From the NCBI RefSeq assembly GCF_000213175.1, contig NW_009799179.1, forward strand, positions 3,318,723 through 3,382,722: a stretch of DNA of 64,000 nucleotides, given 5' to 3'. Below the pieces are notes generated by a model that saw only the letters and a list, made by a program, of their open reading frames with translations, had not been told where the DNA came from and made no database searches. Position numbers and translations under genes: made by a program. This document shows positions 36,784-46,494 of the stretch, piece by piece (position 1 is the first letter of the stretch; every line of letters begins with the position of its first letter). The stretch comes from Neurospora tetrasperma FGSC 2508. Its lineage: Eukaryota; Ascomycota; Sordariomycetes; Sordariales; Sordariaceae.

Positions 36784-37201
36784 TTAAACGTAAACTCCGA
36801 CCGCGCAGAACATGTAAACAACACCGAATCTGCGCCCAGTAATGGTCAGCGATAAAGTCCGGGATGAAAGAATGGCGGATTGGAAGATGCATGGTCCAGT
36901 GGAAGTCAGCCGAAACTCGAAGCACAACGGAAACGTACGCAAAGGCCAAAGAAGCCGGGATGCCCAAGAGAAGTAGATTGACGATGGACCGGTCTAAGAG
37001 GTGGTCCCAGGTCAGCACAGAATCAAACCAAGATTCATCGAGGTTGCAACGGAATCACATACTGAGAGTAAAGGCGCCAGTCAAACTAAAGCCGATGAGG
37101 AGGAGGAGGGAAGCAACGAAGAACTGTGTGCCTTTGCCAACAGTGGGAAGAAACGGGCTGCCAGACGCGGCGTGCCAGACCTCGATCAATGGTGAATCCA
37201 T
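36784..37201 (-). CDS. ost5: Ost5, small oligosaccharyltransferase subunit (TMEM258 family)
   Basis: Three exons on the minus strand: 37201-37063, 36993-36939 and 36829-36784, joined in frame to 79 residues. All sites are canonical (GTATGT and GTACGT donors, TTAG and GCAG acceptors). The protein begins MDSPLIEVWHAASGSPFLP, has one hydrophobic helix (QFFVASLLLLIGFSLTGAF), then LNRSIVNLLLLGIPASLAFA and a second helix ending YMFCAVGVYV. This two-helix pattern with LNR and LGIPASLAF is that of Ost5/TMEM258, a non-catalytic subunit of the ER oligosaccharyltransferase that N-glycosylates proteins. Its exons are too short to be found by frame length alone. It is divergent from gcn5. Confidence 0.92.
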
Positions 37202-37813
37202 TTAGTCTGGGAAACAATTGGTAATTGAGGAGAGTAGGAGATTGTACGAATCAAGCTGAAGCTCAGGATCTGGACATCCAAGGGCACATGGACAACGAAG
37301 ATTCAAGATTCAGACGGGAGTTCGCTGAGAGCTTCCCCCGATCAATGGAAGCTGAAGCTCCAACACACAGACGGACGGGGACCTGACAGTGGACAGCGCT
37401 GCAGTGAGGTGAACGTGTTCGGAGCCGAAAATGGTTTAGCGTGGATCGAGCTTGGTCCCGCCCGCGAATGTCAACCCCTGTTAGTCAGCCCTGCTGTTTC
37501 CACCTTGACGGAATGGTCCGCTGCCGCTCCGCATCCACCGCTCCACCACACGTCCCCCGACGCGGTCACACTTCGCATCAAAGCAACCACATCATCCATC
37601 ATCAATTCATCAATTGCGAGCACATTCAAACATCGACCGGTGCTCAGCCGAGGCGGATATGCCCGCTAATTCCGTCACGGCCCTGCCGTACAACATCAAA
37701 ATGAAGGAAGAAAGTCAGTCTCCCATCACCCCTCTTGCCACAATGCCCCTCGATCGGTCAAGCCCTCCCCCCCCCCCCCCCGCACCCACGGAACCACTGA
37801 CACTTTGTTCGAA
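37202..37813. promoter_or_regulatory. Divergent promoter region of ost5 and gcn5 with upstream frame and C15 run
   Basis: 612 bases shared by two divergent genes. On the gcn5 side an ATG at 37701 (AAA before it, a good context) opens a frame that passes the gcn5 start in another reading frame and ends at 38030. A run of 15 C at 37767-37781 lies between the two ATGs. Core promoter motifs were not identified. Confidence 0.55.
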
Positions 37814-39001
37814 ATGTCTACAGATACCAAGCGCAAGGCTACCGAGGAGCCTACCTCTCCCTCATCGGCGAAGCGAATCAAACATAGCGACTCGAACGAG
37901 GAGAATGAGGACACCAAGAAGCCAAAAATCCCCGCTATTCCCTTCCCAGAAAAGGCCGCCGTTATCGAAGAACGCGATGGCGAAATCGAATTCCGTGTGG
38001 TCAACAACGATGGCGAACGCGAAAGTCTGATCATTCTCACCGGTCTCAAGTGCATCTTCCAGAAACAATTACCCAAGATGCCCAAAGACTACATCGCCCG
38101 CCTTGTCTACGACCGGACCCATTTGTCGATCGCCATCGTCAAAAAGCCGCTCGAGGTAGTGGGTGGCATCACATACCGACCATTCAAGGGCCGCCAGTTC
38201 GCCGAAATCGTCTTTTGCGCCATTTCTTCCGATCAGCAGGTCAAGGGCTACGGTGCTCATCTCATGTCACATTTGAAGGACTATGTCAAGGCTACCTCGG
38301 ACGTTATGCACTTCCTCACCTATGCCGACAACTATGCCATTGGCTACTTCAAGAAACAAGGCTTCACAAAGGAAATCACACTCGACAAGTCAGTATGGAT
38401 GGGCTACATCAAGGATTATGAAGGCGGCACTATCATGCAGTGCAGCATGCTTCCACGAGTACGCTACCTCGAGATGGGCCGCATGCTCCTCAAGCAGAAG
38501 GAGTGTGTTCAGGCCAAGATCCGTGCCTACAGCAAATCCCACATTGTCCACCAGCCCCCCAAGCAGTGGAAAAACGGCGTAACACCCATCGATCCTCTTT
38601 CAGTCGAAGCCATCCGCGCTTCAGGATGGAGCCCAGATATGGACGAGCTCGCCCGTCAGCCACGCCACGGGCCAAATTACAACCAGCTGCTGCACCTCCT
38701 CAATGATTTACAGAATCATGCCAGTAGTTGGCCCTTCCTGGTACCCGTTAACAAGGACGAGGTACATGACTACTACGATGTCATCAAAGAGCCTATGGAC
38801 TTGAGTACAATGGAGGACAAGCTTGAGAAAGATCAATACAACACGCCCGAGGATTTCATCAAGGACGCCAAGCTCATATTCGACAACTGCCGAAAGTACA
38901 ACAACGAGAACACCCCATATGCAAAGTGCGCCAACAAGCTCGAGAAGTACATGTGGCAGCAAATTAAGGCGATTCCCGAGTGGTCACACCTCGAGCCTTA
39001 G
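37814..39001 (+). CDS. gcn5: Gcn5 histone acetyltransferase
   Basis: An intronless frame of 395 residues from ATG 37814 (GAAATGTCT). Gcn5 acetylates histone H3 (chiefly Lys9/14) within SAGA and related complexes in the nucleus; the Neurospora orthologue is called ngf-1. A short charged N-terminus ([19 protein letters not shown], nuclear-signal-like) precedes the GNAT domain, residues ~55-220, with the general-base Glu in [11 protein letters not shown] and the acetyl-CoA loop [12 protein letters not shown] Gcn5-specific linker ([19 protein letters not shown]) leads to the C-terminal bromodomain, ~285-390, with [31 protein letters not shown] and the acetyl-lysine-binding Asn in [11 protein letters not shown]. 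The length fits family members. The frame stays open after the stop (see the next entry). An earlier ATG in this frame is absent. Confidence 0.95.
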   Translation: MSTDTKRKATEEPTSPSSAKRIKHSDSNEENEDTKKPKIPAIPFPEKAAVIEERDGEIEFRVVNNDGERESLIILTGLKCIFQKQLPKMPKDYIARLVYDRTHLSIAIVKKPLEVVGGITYRPFKGRQFAEIVFCAISSDQQVKGYGAHLMSHLKDYVKATSDVMHFLTYADNYAIGYFKKQGFTKEITLDKSVWMGYIKDYEGGTIMQCSMLPRVRYLEMGRMLLKQKECVQAKIRAYSKSHIVHQPPKQWKNGVTPIDPLSVEAIRASGWSPDMDELARQPRHGPNYNQLLHLLNDLQNHASSWPFLVPVNKDEVHDYYDVIKEPMDLSTMEDKLEKDQYNTPEDFIKDAKLIFDNCRKYNNENTPYAKCANKLEKYMWQQIKAIPEWSHLEP

Positions 39002-39028
39002 AAGGGTGAAAGTCGTGAGGACCGTCAG

Positions 39029-39952
39029 ATGGAGGAGCAAGATGTGGACAATGACAACGCTGTCACACATGGCACACATGAGAACGCTGTTGCCCACGTC
39101 GATAATGACAATGTTGATGCTGATCCAGATTGGAGTGAAACTGGTCCTGCTACTAAGGCTGGCCGCGTCGGTCAACTCCCCAAACGTGGGCGTGGTAGGC
39201 CAAGGATTCACCAGAGAGGGGGGAACACTAACAGCGGCCGTAGCATACGGACACAACCCCAAGCTCAGAAGAAACCAAATGGATTCGATCAGCCCTCTGG
39301 AGAGAAAAAGACGGTCACTCCATGCTTTGAACCTAGGAAAACCCGAGCCACCGCTAAGAAGGAGGATCTGGTGATACAAGAGACAATCAGGACTAGTACT
39401 GAGCCTGACAGTCGTCATGGCAGCCGGGCACTGTCCGCTGGTGCAGACGAAGAAACGCTTTATATGAAAACTGGCCTTGATCTGCAAGCCTCAGGGGCTG
39501 ACCCTGAAAAGTCACGTCCCGACTATGCAGTACAGCCATTCCAGGATCTAGAAACAACAGCGAAGCTACCAGATCAGGAACTGGGTGGTCGAAAGAAGAC
39601 AGAAAGAAATGGTACTGCCACTGAGAGTACTGTCTCGAATATGAACCAAGACCATACTCAAGGCTTCATTCAGGCACCAGAGCCCCTCATCTACCCGAAC
39701 GGTTTTGGAAAATGGGAACAGCAAGCTGCGCTAAGCCAGTATGGAGAAGATGTCCTCTCGGAGTTTCGCGGAATATGGCGAAAAATACTTGCATCCATCG
39801 ACACCGACTCACAAAGTCAGACGAGGGCCGTGGACGTATGGAAGTCGCTGTTGGATCCAAATTTAGCTACCAGGTTCCGTGCGCCACTGTCAGCACGGTA
39901 TCGTGAACTCACCAACCGGTGTAAACAAAAAGATGGAGCACGGAACGGCTAA
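39029..39952 (+). CDS. AT-hook protein frame, in frame with and directly after gcn5
   Basis: A frame of 307 residues from ATG 39029 to TAA 39952. It is in the same reading frame as gcn5 and is separated from it by the gcn5 TAG and nine sense codons only. It holds an AT-hook core (LPKRGRGRPRIHQ, residues ~50-63), which binds the minor groove of AT-rich DNA, a charged disordered middle, and a more ordered C-terminal part (~220-300) with YGEDVLSEFRGIWRKILASI and LLDPNLATRFRAP. I do not recognise the C-terminal part. It may be a separate gene with an extremely short gap, the second cistron of one mRNA, a read-through extension of Gcn5, or an alternative last exon. A GTGTAA donor-like site at 39919 and a CTAAAC branch-like site near 39948 suggest an intron may cut its end. 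Confidence 0.65.
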   Translation: MEEQDVDNDNAVTHGTHENAVAHVDNDNVDADPDWSETGPATKAGRVGQLPKRGRGRPRIHQRGGNTNSGRSIRTQPQAQKKPNGFDQPSGEKKTVTPCFEPRKTRATAKKEDLVIQETIRTSTEPDSRHGSRALSAGADEETLYMKTGLDLQASGADPEKSRPDYAVQPFQDLETTAKLPDQELGGRKKTERNGTATESTVSNMNQDHTQGFIQAPEPLIYPNGFGKWEQQAALSQYGEDVLSEFRGIWRKILASIDTDSQSQTRAVDVWKSLLDPNLATRFRAPLSARYRELTNRCKQKDGARNG

Positions 39953-39983
39953 ACGAAATTCCTCCGGACACGCAGGGAAATGA

Positions 39984-40238
39984 CGATATGAGGAGGTCGA
40001 ATCACCAGAGCAGGACGAGTCGCCAGTGCCGCCGCATCCGAAACGACGCAAACGCGCGGCATCGTCACAGTTTGACAGTGCCTTCTCGGACAGTCCTGGA
40101 CCGAGCCAAGGTTCTGCATGGCGGATGATAAGGAACCCATATGGGGAGTCTGTCACGGACCTTTCGTCGAAGCACGACACAGAAGCGGATAGCCCAACCA
40201 AAAAGGCGTGTTTCAGAATTCGGGACGGAGGAATTTGA
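39984..40238 (+). CDS. Possible last exon of the AT-hook gene
   Basis: An open frame (after TGA at 39981) coding for acidic then basic sequence: EEVESPEQDESPVPPHPKRR, then KRAASSQFDSAFSDSPGPSQ and ending RIRDGGI. The character matches a nuclear disordered protein and suits the preceding frame. It is in another reading frame, so an intron is needed. The likely pair (donor GTGTAA at 39919, acceptor CAG at ~39975) does not give an open join, so the model is unresolved. Confidence 0.35.
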   Translation, partial: RYEEVESPEQDESPVPPHPKRRKRAASSQFDSAFSDSPGPSQGSAWRMIRNPYGESVTDLSSKHDTEADSPTKKACFRIRDGGI

Positions 40239-40884
40239 AAATGATAGGACCAGAGGGAGAACAACCCTATCGGGAAGCGCTAGAAACAACGGGAGGGCCC
40301 ATACACAGCGGAAATGGAGGCTCACGAGGACGAGCAAGCATTTAGTGCAAGAGAGTGGCATAGTCTTGGTGCGGATATGGCGTAGACATGCAGTTGGCGG
40401 TTTCCTCTTTCTTTTCGTTTTATACCCTTTTTTTCGGTGTTTAGCTATCGTGTTTCGCAGAAAATGACGAGAGTTATAGTCATTGACTAGCGTAATGGTA
40501 TTATCTTTCATCTAGATGTTTTTCTTCATACATCCATGTATTCAATCAAGTGACGTATGGCCACAGGTTGATTTTCTGGACTACAATAAGCACGTATGAC
40601 GTTCTCACAACTCATCTCGCTCGGCAACAGGATGGATATTGATACAACGAGGTAAGAGGCTCTCATCAGTACGTGTGTGGACCATAATTGACTTGATGTT
40701 ATCAGTACATGGTATCTCTTGCTACAAGTGCCAGCAAACACAATAACGTAGATCGATGTTGTATTAATCCACTCCCCAAACAAAAGCAAGACTCCATTTT
40801 TCATTAAGTGAAAGAAAAAAAAAAAAAAAACGTCCATTAAAGCTAAGCATAAAGCATGCTGCTCTTCAGCTTAAAGACCACCAA
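40239..40884. other. Convergent intergenic region
   Basis: 646 bases holding 3' UTRs and a run of 16 A at 40815-40830. No supported gene. Confidence 0.5.
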
Positions 40885-43094
40885 CTAGATAGCGGCGCGC
40901 CTCTTGAACTTGGCCTTCAGCTTCTCAAGCTTCCCCTTCCTGGCGAACTTCTTTGTGAACTTGGCATCAAAGACATCCAGCTCAACCGCCCTCTTCTCCA
41001 TAGTGATGTCGGCCCTCTTGCCCACCTGCGCAGGGGTAATATCACCACAATCTGGCCTCTTGAGCTTATCACCAAACTTGTCCGCGGCCCAAATCAGCAC
41101 GCCATTGGTCCAGCCGAAGCCTTCCACGACCTCGTACTCGCCTCCGCTACCAGCGACGTTGGTCGAGTTGTCAGAGTACTTCTCGAACATGATGCCCTTG
41201 AGGTCGGAACCGAGACCTTGCAGCTTCGGCGTCTCCGATGTAGACCCGCCGGTGGCGTACCAGGTACAGAAGGTCGAGTCGACGTAACGCTGAGCAAGAC
41301 GGAGGGCTAGAGTCTGTGTCTCCTGATACGCCGGGTCATCCTCGCCGAAGGTGGCCGGAGTGTTGAGGAGACCGTCCATGAGGACATGCATGAGGGGTGG
41401 CCATACGTTCGGCTCGTCCCACTGTTGGCCAGTGACAAAGTTGGTAGCAGGAATGCCACCGGCCTTGTTGTCGAGCAAGTTTTTGATCCGTTCAAAGGCA
41501 AGCTTGACAGCCAATGGGTTGCCTTTAAGCTGGTCTGGGGCAGCACCAGTCCAGAAGGGGAACATCTGGTTGACAGAGAAGAGAACCTGGTGGCCCTCGG
41601 GGGTGCCGCTGGGCTGTTCGAAGGGGAAGGCTTGAGGGTCGGCGGGCACATAGATATTTTGGGAGGACGATGTTAAGTTATAATCAAAGTAGCTCCACAG
41701 CGTCGAGTTCCACATGAGCTTGTACATGGCTTCGCTGCGCTGTTCGGCTTTCTTGGCCCACTCCTCAGCTTCGTTCTTGTTGCCCTGCTGGGCGAGAAAC
41801 TTGCCGATGGTGACCTCATTCTGGTAGAGAATCGAGTTGAGGTCAACAGGAACAATTTCGAGGACGTTGAGCGAACGGAGAGGGAAGTACACGTCGCGGG
41901 CAGCGTCGCCAGGGTTCTTCAGCCATCTAGAACTGTAGTCCCATCCTGACTCGGCGCCACTGGCGAGGTTTGCGTAGAGCAGCGCTTTCTGGGTATCATT
42001 AAGAGGAGTTGTCTCTGGGTAAATGATGCCAGAGGTAGCATAATAAGAGTTGTTGTTGGCGGTAATGTAATCTTCACGGTATGACTCGGGACGGGGTTGG
42101 TTGTTGTCGACGTGGTATCTGCGAGAAAGAATGTTAGCTAAACATGCTCAGGTCATGCTAGATCGTTCTTCCACTCGTTCAACTCACCTCTGGAGAGAGT
42201 ATGTCTTTCCATCCGCAGTGACTTCGACAGTGCGGTTGGTCATCCACCACTGCCATTCCTTCTTCAGAACTGGCACTGCTCTCTCAAGGATGCTTGTATC
42301 ATTAGTATGTTCAACATAGATCCTGACCATCTGCGTCAGGAGTGGAGGCTGCGAGCGGTCAAGGTAGTAAAGTCTTGCTCCGTTGGGAACAAATCCGATC
42401 TGCTCCACCAAGTCAAGGAAGTTCTCAATGATGTTCTTCGAGATCTCGGTGAAGGCACCCCCCGTACGGAGAAGACCTTCAAGAATCCAGAACGAGTCCC
42501 AGTAGTAGGGTTCACGGAAGCGGCCACCAGCCACGACGAAGGTACGGTTGACGGGGATGAAGCTGTCAGCGCATCCCGTGCATAATTCGCCCGCGCCAAC
42601 GTATTTCCTGGTGAGGTCTGGCCAGATGTTGATAACCGAATCGACAAATTGCTTGATCACATCGTCACTGACATTGTCAAGAAATGTCGGCGATACATGG
42701 AGCTGGTCGGTTGGTACTGCTTCAAGCTCGCCACCAGCGGGTCCAAAATAGGTGCTGAGGAATTCGTGAAGCTCCGAGTTGTTGCTCAATGGGAGGGTTA
42801 GCTTGCTGAAAGCTTCGAGCACCTCATCCACGGGCTTGATGGTGGGCCTACAAGGAAGTTGGGTCAATGAAATGCTTATACACCAGAAGATGTTGGGCCA
42901 AAGACTTACATATCGACGAAGGTCTTTGAATCGGAGAATGGACGAGCTAGCTCGACCTGGTGTAGAAGTTCGCCATAGCAATAGATTGGCGAGTCGCATG
43001 GAGCCGTTACTGAGCCATTGACATACAGCGCGCGGGCTCCAGGCAAAATAGCAGCAGCCAGGGGCACAGTTGCCCCAAGGAATCGTGATACCAT
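40885..43094 (-). CDS. Secreted trehalase, GH37
   Basis: Three exons on the minus strand: 43094-42910, 42847-42188 and 42118-40885; 692 residues in one frame. It splits alpha,alpha-trehalose into two glucoses. The N-terminus is a signal peptide (FLGATVPLAAAILPGARA) and there are many N-glycosylation sites, so it is extracellular or cell-wall bound, like Neurospora tre-1 (name not asserted). GH37 signature 1 reads AGGRFREPYYWDSFW, with Ala for the usual Pro; signature 2 reads QWDEPNVWPP. The catalytic acid Asp lies in ESGWDYSSRW and the base Glu in GGEYEVVEGFGWTNG. After the catalytic domain (ending near PDCGDITPAQ) comes a basic tail with two KR-A sites and a C-terminal KRRAAI, suggesting Kex2-type processing. 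Confidence 0.94.
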
Positions 43095-44344
43095 GCTTGT
43101 TGTTGGTGTGAAGTCGGGAAAATGTCGATGGCCTCACTACCTCATAGTCCAAAACTAGCCATAAGGGAAAGAGTGTTTTTTTGGGGGGGAGGAGAAGGGA
43201 GAGGAATAGCAGGTTTATTATACCGACACACAAGACAACAAGAAGCTGGTCCAGATTCCCAACCAGTCAGGTCCAACGAACGCCACCAATTTCTGTAACT
43301 CCACAAGTGGTGAAGATCAGGACAGGAAAGAAGTACCGATGACAAGCATGGCGATGATGTGGGGAGTGCCTGCCAACCCGGTAAACTTTCCACTTAGCCC
43401 CAGTACAAACTTTCATTACTATGTGTAACATCATATCCAGTAGTTTTTACACCCGACGATGAGCAGGGCGCTCAACTCTGAGAACTGAAGGCTCTCTTCA
43501 AACCACACCATCGTCAGCGGCAAGCAGGCTACTTTCCTTTTGCGTAAATCTGCCCAACTTATACATGCAACGGAAACCTGCATGCAGCCCTGATTCAGGA
43601 AACAGAATCGACGTGCGTCGAGGTCAGGTAGGCGAGCATGGCGAGGTCTCGCTTGTTCCCCTGCTTCCCTGCACCCCAGCTTGCCAAGAGAAAAAAAAAA
43701 GTGACGCTGATCCTCTCCGCATTTCTCCAGGTTCCATTGTTTCCTTTGTGTCCAGGGCCCATCCCGAGTGGGACTGGTCAGCGTGTGAGGCATTTCTGGG
43801 GAACGAGACTGAGGAATGTGTGTTTTTTTGTGTCTCATCTGCTGAATCCAGCAACCCGAGTAAACCATGACGTGCAGTAGGTATAAGGGGTATTGTCCTC
43901 GTGTTTCAGTCCCCCAATGCCTTTTACGGTTGTGGAAGCAAGCACACATTTTTGAGCATCTCATGCCATGTAACATGGAAAGCTTCCCGCTATGGATGAC
44001 AAGCCAATAAATCATGTCCGTGCAACATTAGGTCAAGTAAACACCAATATTTCCATCTCGTCTTTCTTGCAGAGCTTGTCACACCTAGGGACACAACCAA
44101 CAGTTGGCCATCCGGACCAGAGTGTGTGGGTTAGTGTCATCCGAATACGCGGAGAACGTGATAATTCAGCAGAGTTCTTGTCGCGTTTTCGGAATTGGCT
44201 CGGCGCATGAATTGCGTGGGCAGAAATGCAACGAGCAATAAAGTGAACACCAACTGCCGATTGAAATGTAGAACAACAACCCCGAAGTTAAAGAGCTTCA
44301 AAACGGAGAGTCCACATTCTCCCCGCATCCGGAGAGTCCGAGTA
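43095..44344. other. Upstream region of the trehalase gene
   Basis: 1.25 kb without a supported gene. The proximal part should hold the trehalase promoter. A purine/T-rich stretch (about 43164-43206) lies close upstream of the gene. Confidence 0.45.
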
Positions 44345-44730
44345 CCATAGCGCGCACACGGTATCTGTAAAAATGATCCGCGGGATCAATTCGATGTAAC
44401 TGGACTGTTTTCTTGTAGAGGGTCCATTTTCTTACTGTAAAATAATGCTCAGTATCTTCTTAAAAACGAAATCATCATATTCGTAGTAGTAGTCTTATTT
44501 ATAATATAATATAATTGTAAAAATTATCCCTAGTATGGTTTTTTTTAAAACTAGTTTTAAACCTTATAGTTAAATTTGATATAGATTTTATTTTCAAAGT
44601 GTAAAAAAAATTTAACTTCCAAAGTACAGTTTCTATATAATAATAATCTTTGAGTTAGAAATTCATTTTGGAAAGAATGATTATTTTAAACGAAGTATAA
44701 AATATTTTACTATTAAAGATAATTATTAGC

Positions 44731-44914
44731 TTTAAATATTTTAAATAATTCTCTTATCTTTATATAATTAGTAGAAAATCTTACAGTTATAATCTAACTT
44801 CTACCCACTTGTATAAATAGACTTTGAATATTTCAAATAGTTTTTTCGTCTTTCTATAACTAGTAGATAATTTTACAGTTATAACTTAATCTCTATTTAA
44901 TTATATAAGTAAAG
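44731..44914 (+). repeat. Tandem duplication, two 92-bp units
   Basis: Units 44731-44822 and 44823-44914 align along their whole length with many single-base differences. Shared blocks include TAGTAGA, TTACAGTTATAA and TATAA near the end of each. The differences are largely C/T or G/A, in keeping with RIP. Confidence 0.8.
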
Positions 44915-44940
44915 AAATTTAGACTTTCTTTTAATTATTG

Positions 44941-45019
44941 AGCCTAGTAGCTCAATGGTTTTTATTCTTACTACCTTTTCTAAGATCATTAGTTCGATTC
45001 TAGTTGAGGGCAAGTTTTT
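44941..45019 (+). ncRNA. tRNA-like segment with pol III signals (degenerate)
   Basis: An A-box-like TAGCTCAATGG (44948-44958) and a B-box-like AGTTCGATTCT (44991-45001) lie at about the tRNA spacing. The B box forms a 5-bp T stem (ATTAG with CTAGT) around a TTCGATT loop, and T6 follows at 45014-45019 as a pol III-type terminator. The acceptor ends pair only partly (GCCT with GGGC) and no good D stem or anticodon stem is seen. It may be a RIP-damaged tRNA gene or a tRNA-derived SINE head; a working tRNA is unlikely. Confidence 0.35.
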
Positions 45020-45598
45020 TCTATTTGAAAAGTTTCAAGTAGTTATAATTTCATTTCTAATTGAAAGTCTTAAATGTAAAAAAAAAATAAAAAAAAAATT
45101 AAAAAAAAATAAAATAAAAAAACCTTATAGCTGTAAAAAAAACTTAAAAAAAAAAAATTTAAACTACCTCTAAATTATATTTATAGAAATCTACTATATA
45201 AATTCTTTTTTTTTCTTACTTTTATAGCTTTTATAATTATTATATTACTATAAAATACTCTTACTTTTACTAAATTATTATATTAATTTTCAATTTTAAT
45301 ATCAAAATAATTCTTTTACCTAAAGATTAATTTTTATTTATATAATTTTCATAATAGATAATTTTGAAGATAAAAAACAAACTCATTTTCCAAAATCATT
45401 TTGGAGTATAGAACTATTTTTGTATAAATTTCATTTTTTTAGCCAAAGATAAATATATTTAAAGAATCATTATTTTTAACAAAATATTTCTTATAAAAAT
45501 ATTTCTACTTAATAAATGATTTATAAAAAGATTATTTATATAGTATAAATAGGTTTTAATGGTTTTTATCAATTATACCTAAAATTGTCCTACGATCA

Positions 45599-45630
45599 TT
45601 TTACAGTTGTCATATTTTACAACTGTAAAA
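45599..45630 (+). repeat. Perfect 12-bp inverted repeat (hairpin)
   Basis: TTTTACAGTTGT and its exact complement are separated by 8 bases (CATATTTT). It lies just inside the right end of the AT-rich element and shares TTACAGTT with the tandem units. Confidence 0.85.
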
Positions 45631-45674
45631 TCATCCGGGGGATCATTTTCCAGAACCCCCCCCGCGCGCTATGG

Positions 45675-46494
45675 TATGTATCGACTCCAATAATCTTGGC
45701 TGACCTTACCTCCGGCATTTCATTGACCGCAACCTCTCGGCGCTGTCATTCGCTCTTTCTCAGTGACGTCAGGCTAGCTTAGTGGGTACTCAGAGGGTAA
45801 GGGTGGGGTCATCTCCATTGCGGGAAGCAAATGTGGGGTTGAGGCCCGCTGTCCTGGGCTCTGTCGGTGGAAAGACGGGGAAGTCCCAGGGCAATGCGGA
45901 GAAAGGGAACGGCGTTCAGTCGGTGTTGAGGTTACTAGGTTGCCAGTCGCAACATCACACCAGGACAGGAACACCCGCCCCTTTTGATCACCGGCAAATT
46001 CAATATGTAGTAACCAACCGGTGTGTTCAACTCCCGGGACTTTCAACCATCTTTTTGAACCATCCAGTATTTACGGCACATGTCGTCGTCGGCGCAATGA
46101 AAAGGACTATGCGCTTGTATGTACACAACAAGACGAGATATCCGCTAATTCAAGTCACAACAGTGACATGCGGAAGTCGAGATACACAAGAGATACCAGC
46201 CACATAAGAAGCAACCTTTGCGACTATGTGCTTGGTATCAATAGGTTCATGTTGAACAAAACACCGCACGATCATGATCTTTGAAGGTGCCGACGGTGCC
46301 TTGCGCCCGAGTCTTCTCATTCGCTCATCGGCAGTTTCAGCCTTCAAGCCCACACCTCCTAGTCAAGAGCGTTTTTTTTTCGGCCCTTTTATGGATGTAT
46401 GTAGAGAACGGGCTGGGGGTTCACGGTAATAAGACTTAGACTCTTTGGATTAGGTAAACTCCAAAGACATTGCAAGAGGCTATTACGTAGTACT
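45675..46494. other. Intergenic region
   Basis: 820 bases at the 3' side of the threonine aldolase gene. No supported gene. Confidence 0.45.

Larger units (their letters stand above)
44345..45674. mobile_element. AT-rich TIR-bounded element, family unknown, RIP-like
   Basis: A 1330-bp island of extreme AT content with matching ends. The left end begins CCATAGCGCGC and the right end is its complement, flanked by TA on both sides (44343-44344, 45675-45676). Farther in, the ends match again imperfectly: TCTGTAAAAATGATCC at the left and the complement of TCTGGAAAATGATCC at the right, followed by a GGAT block. No transposase trace could be read. The TA flanks suggest a Tc1/mariner-type or MITE-like element; the family stays open. 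It contains the tandem duplication, tRNA-like segment and hairpin listed below. Confidence 0.65.

Noticed and set aside
38947-39028. Possible intron removing the gcn5 stop codon (GTACAT donor, CGTCAG acceptor)
   Set aside because: Its length (82 nt) is not a multiple of three, so it would break the frame into the AT-hook region, and the donor is weak.
44955-45173. 72-codon plus-strand Lys/Ile-rich frame in the AT-rich island
   Set aside because: It is made of A/T runs and overlaps the tRNA-like segment; it is an effect of composition, not a gene.
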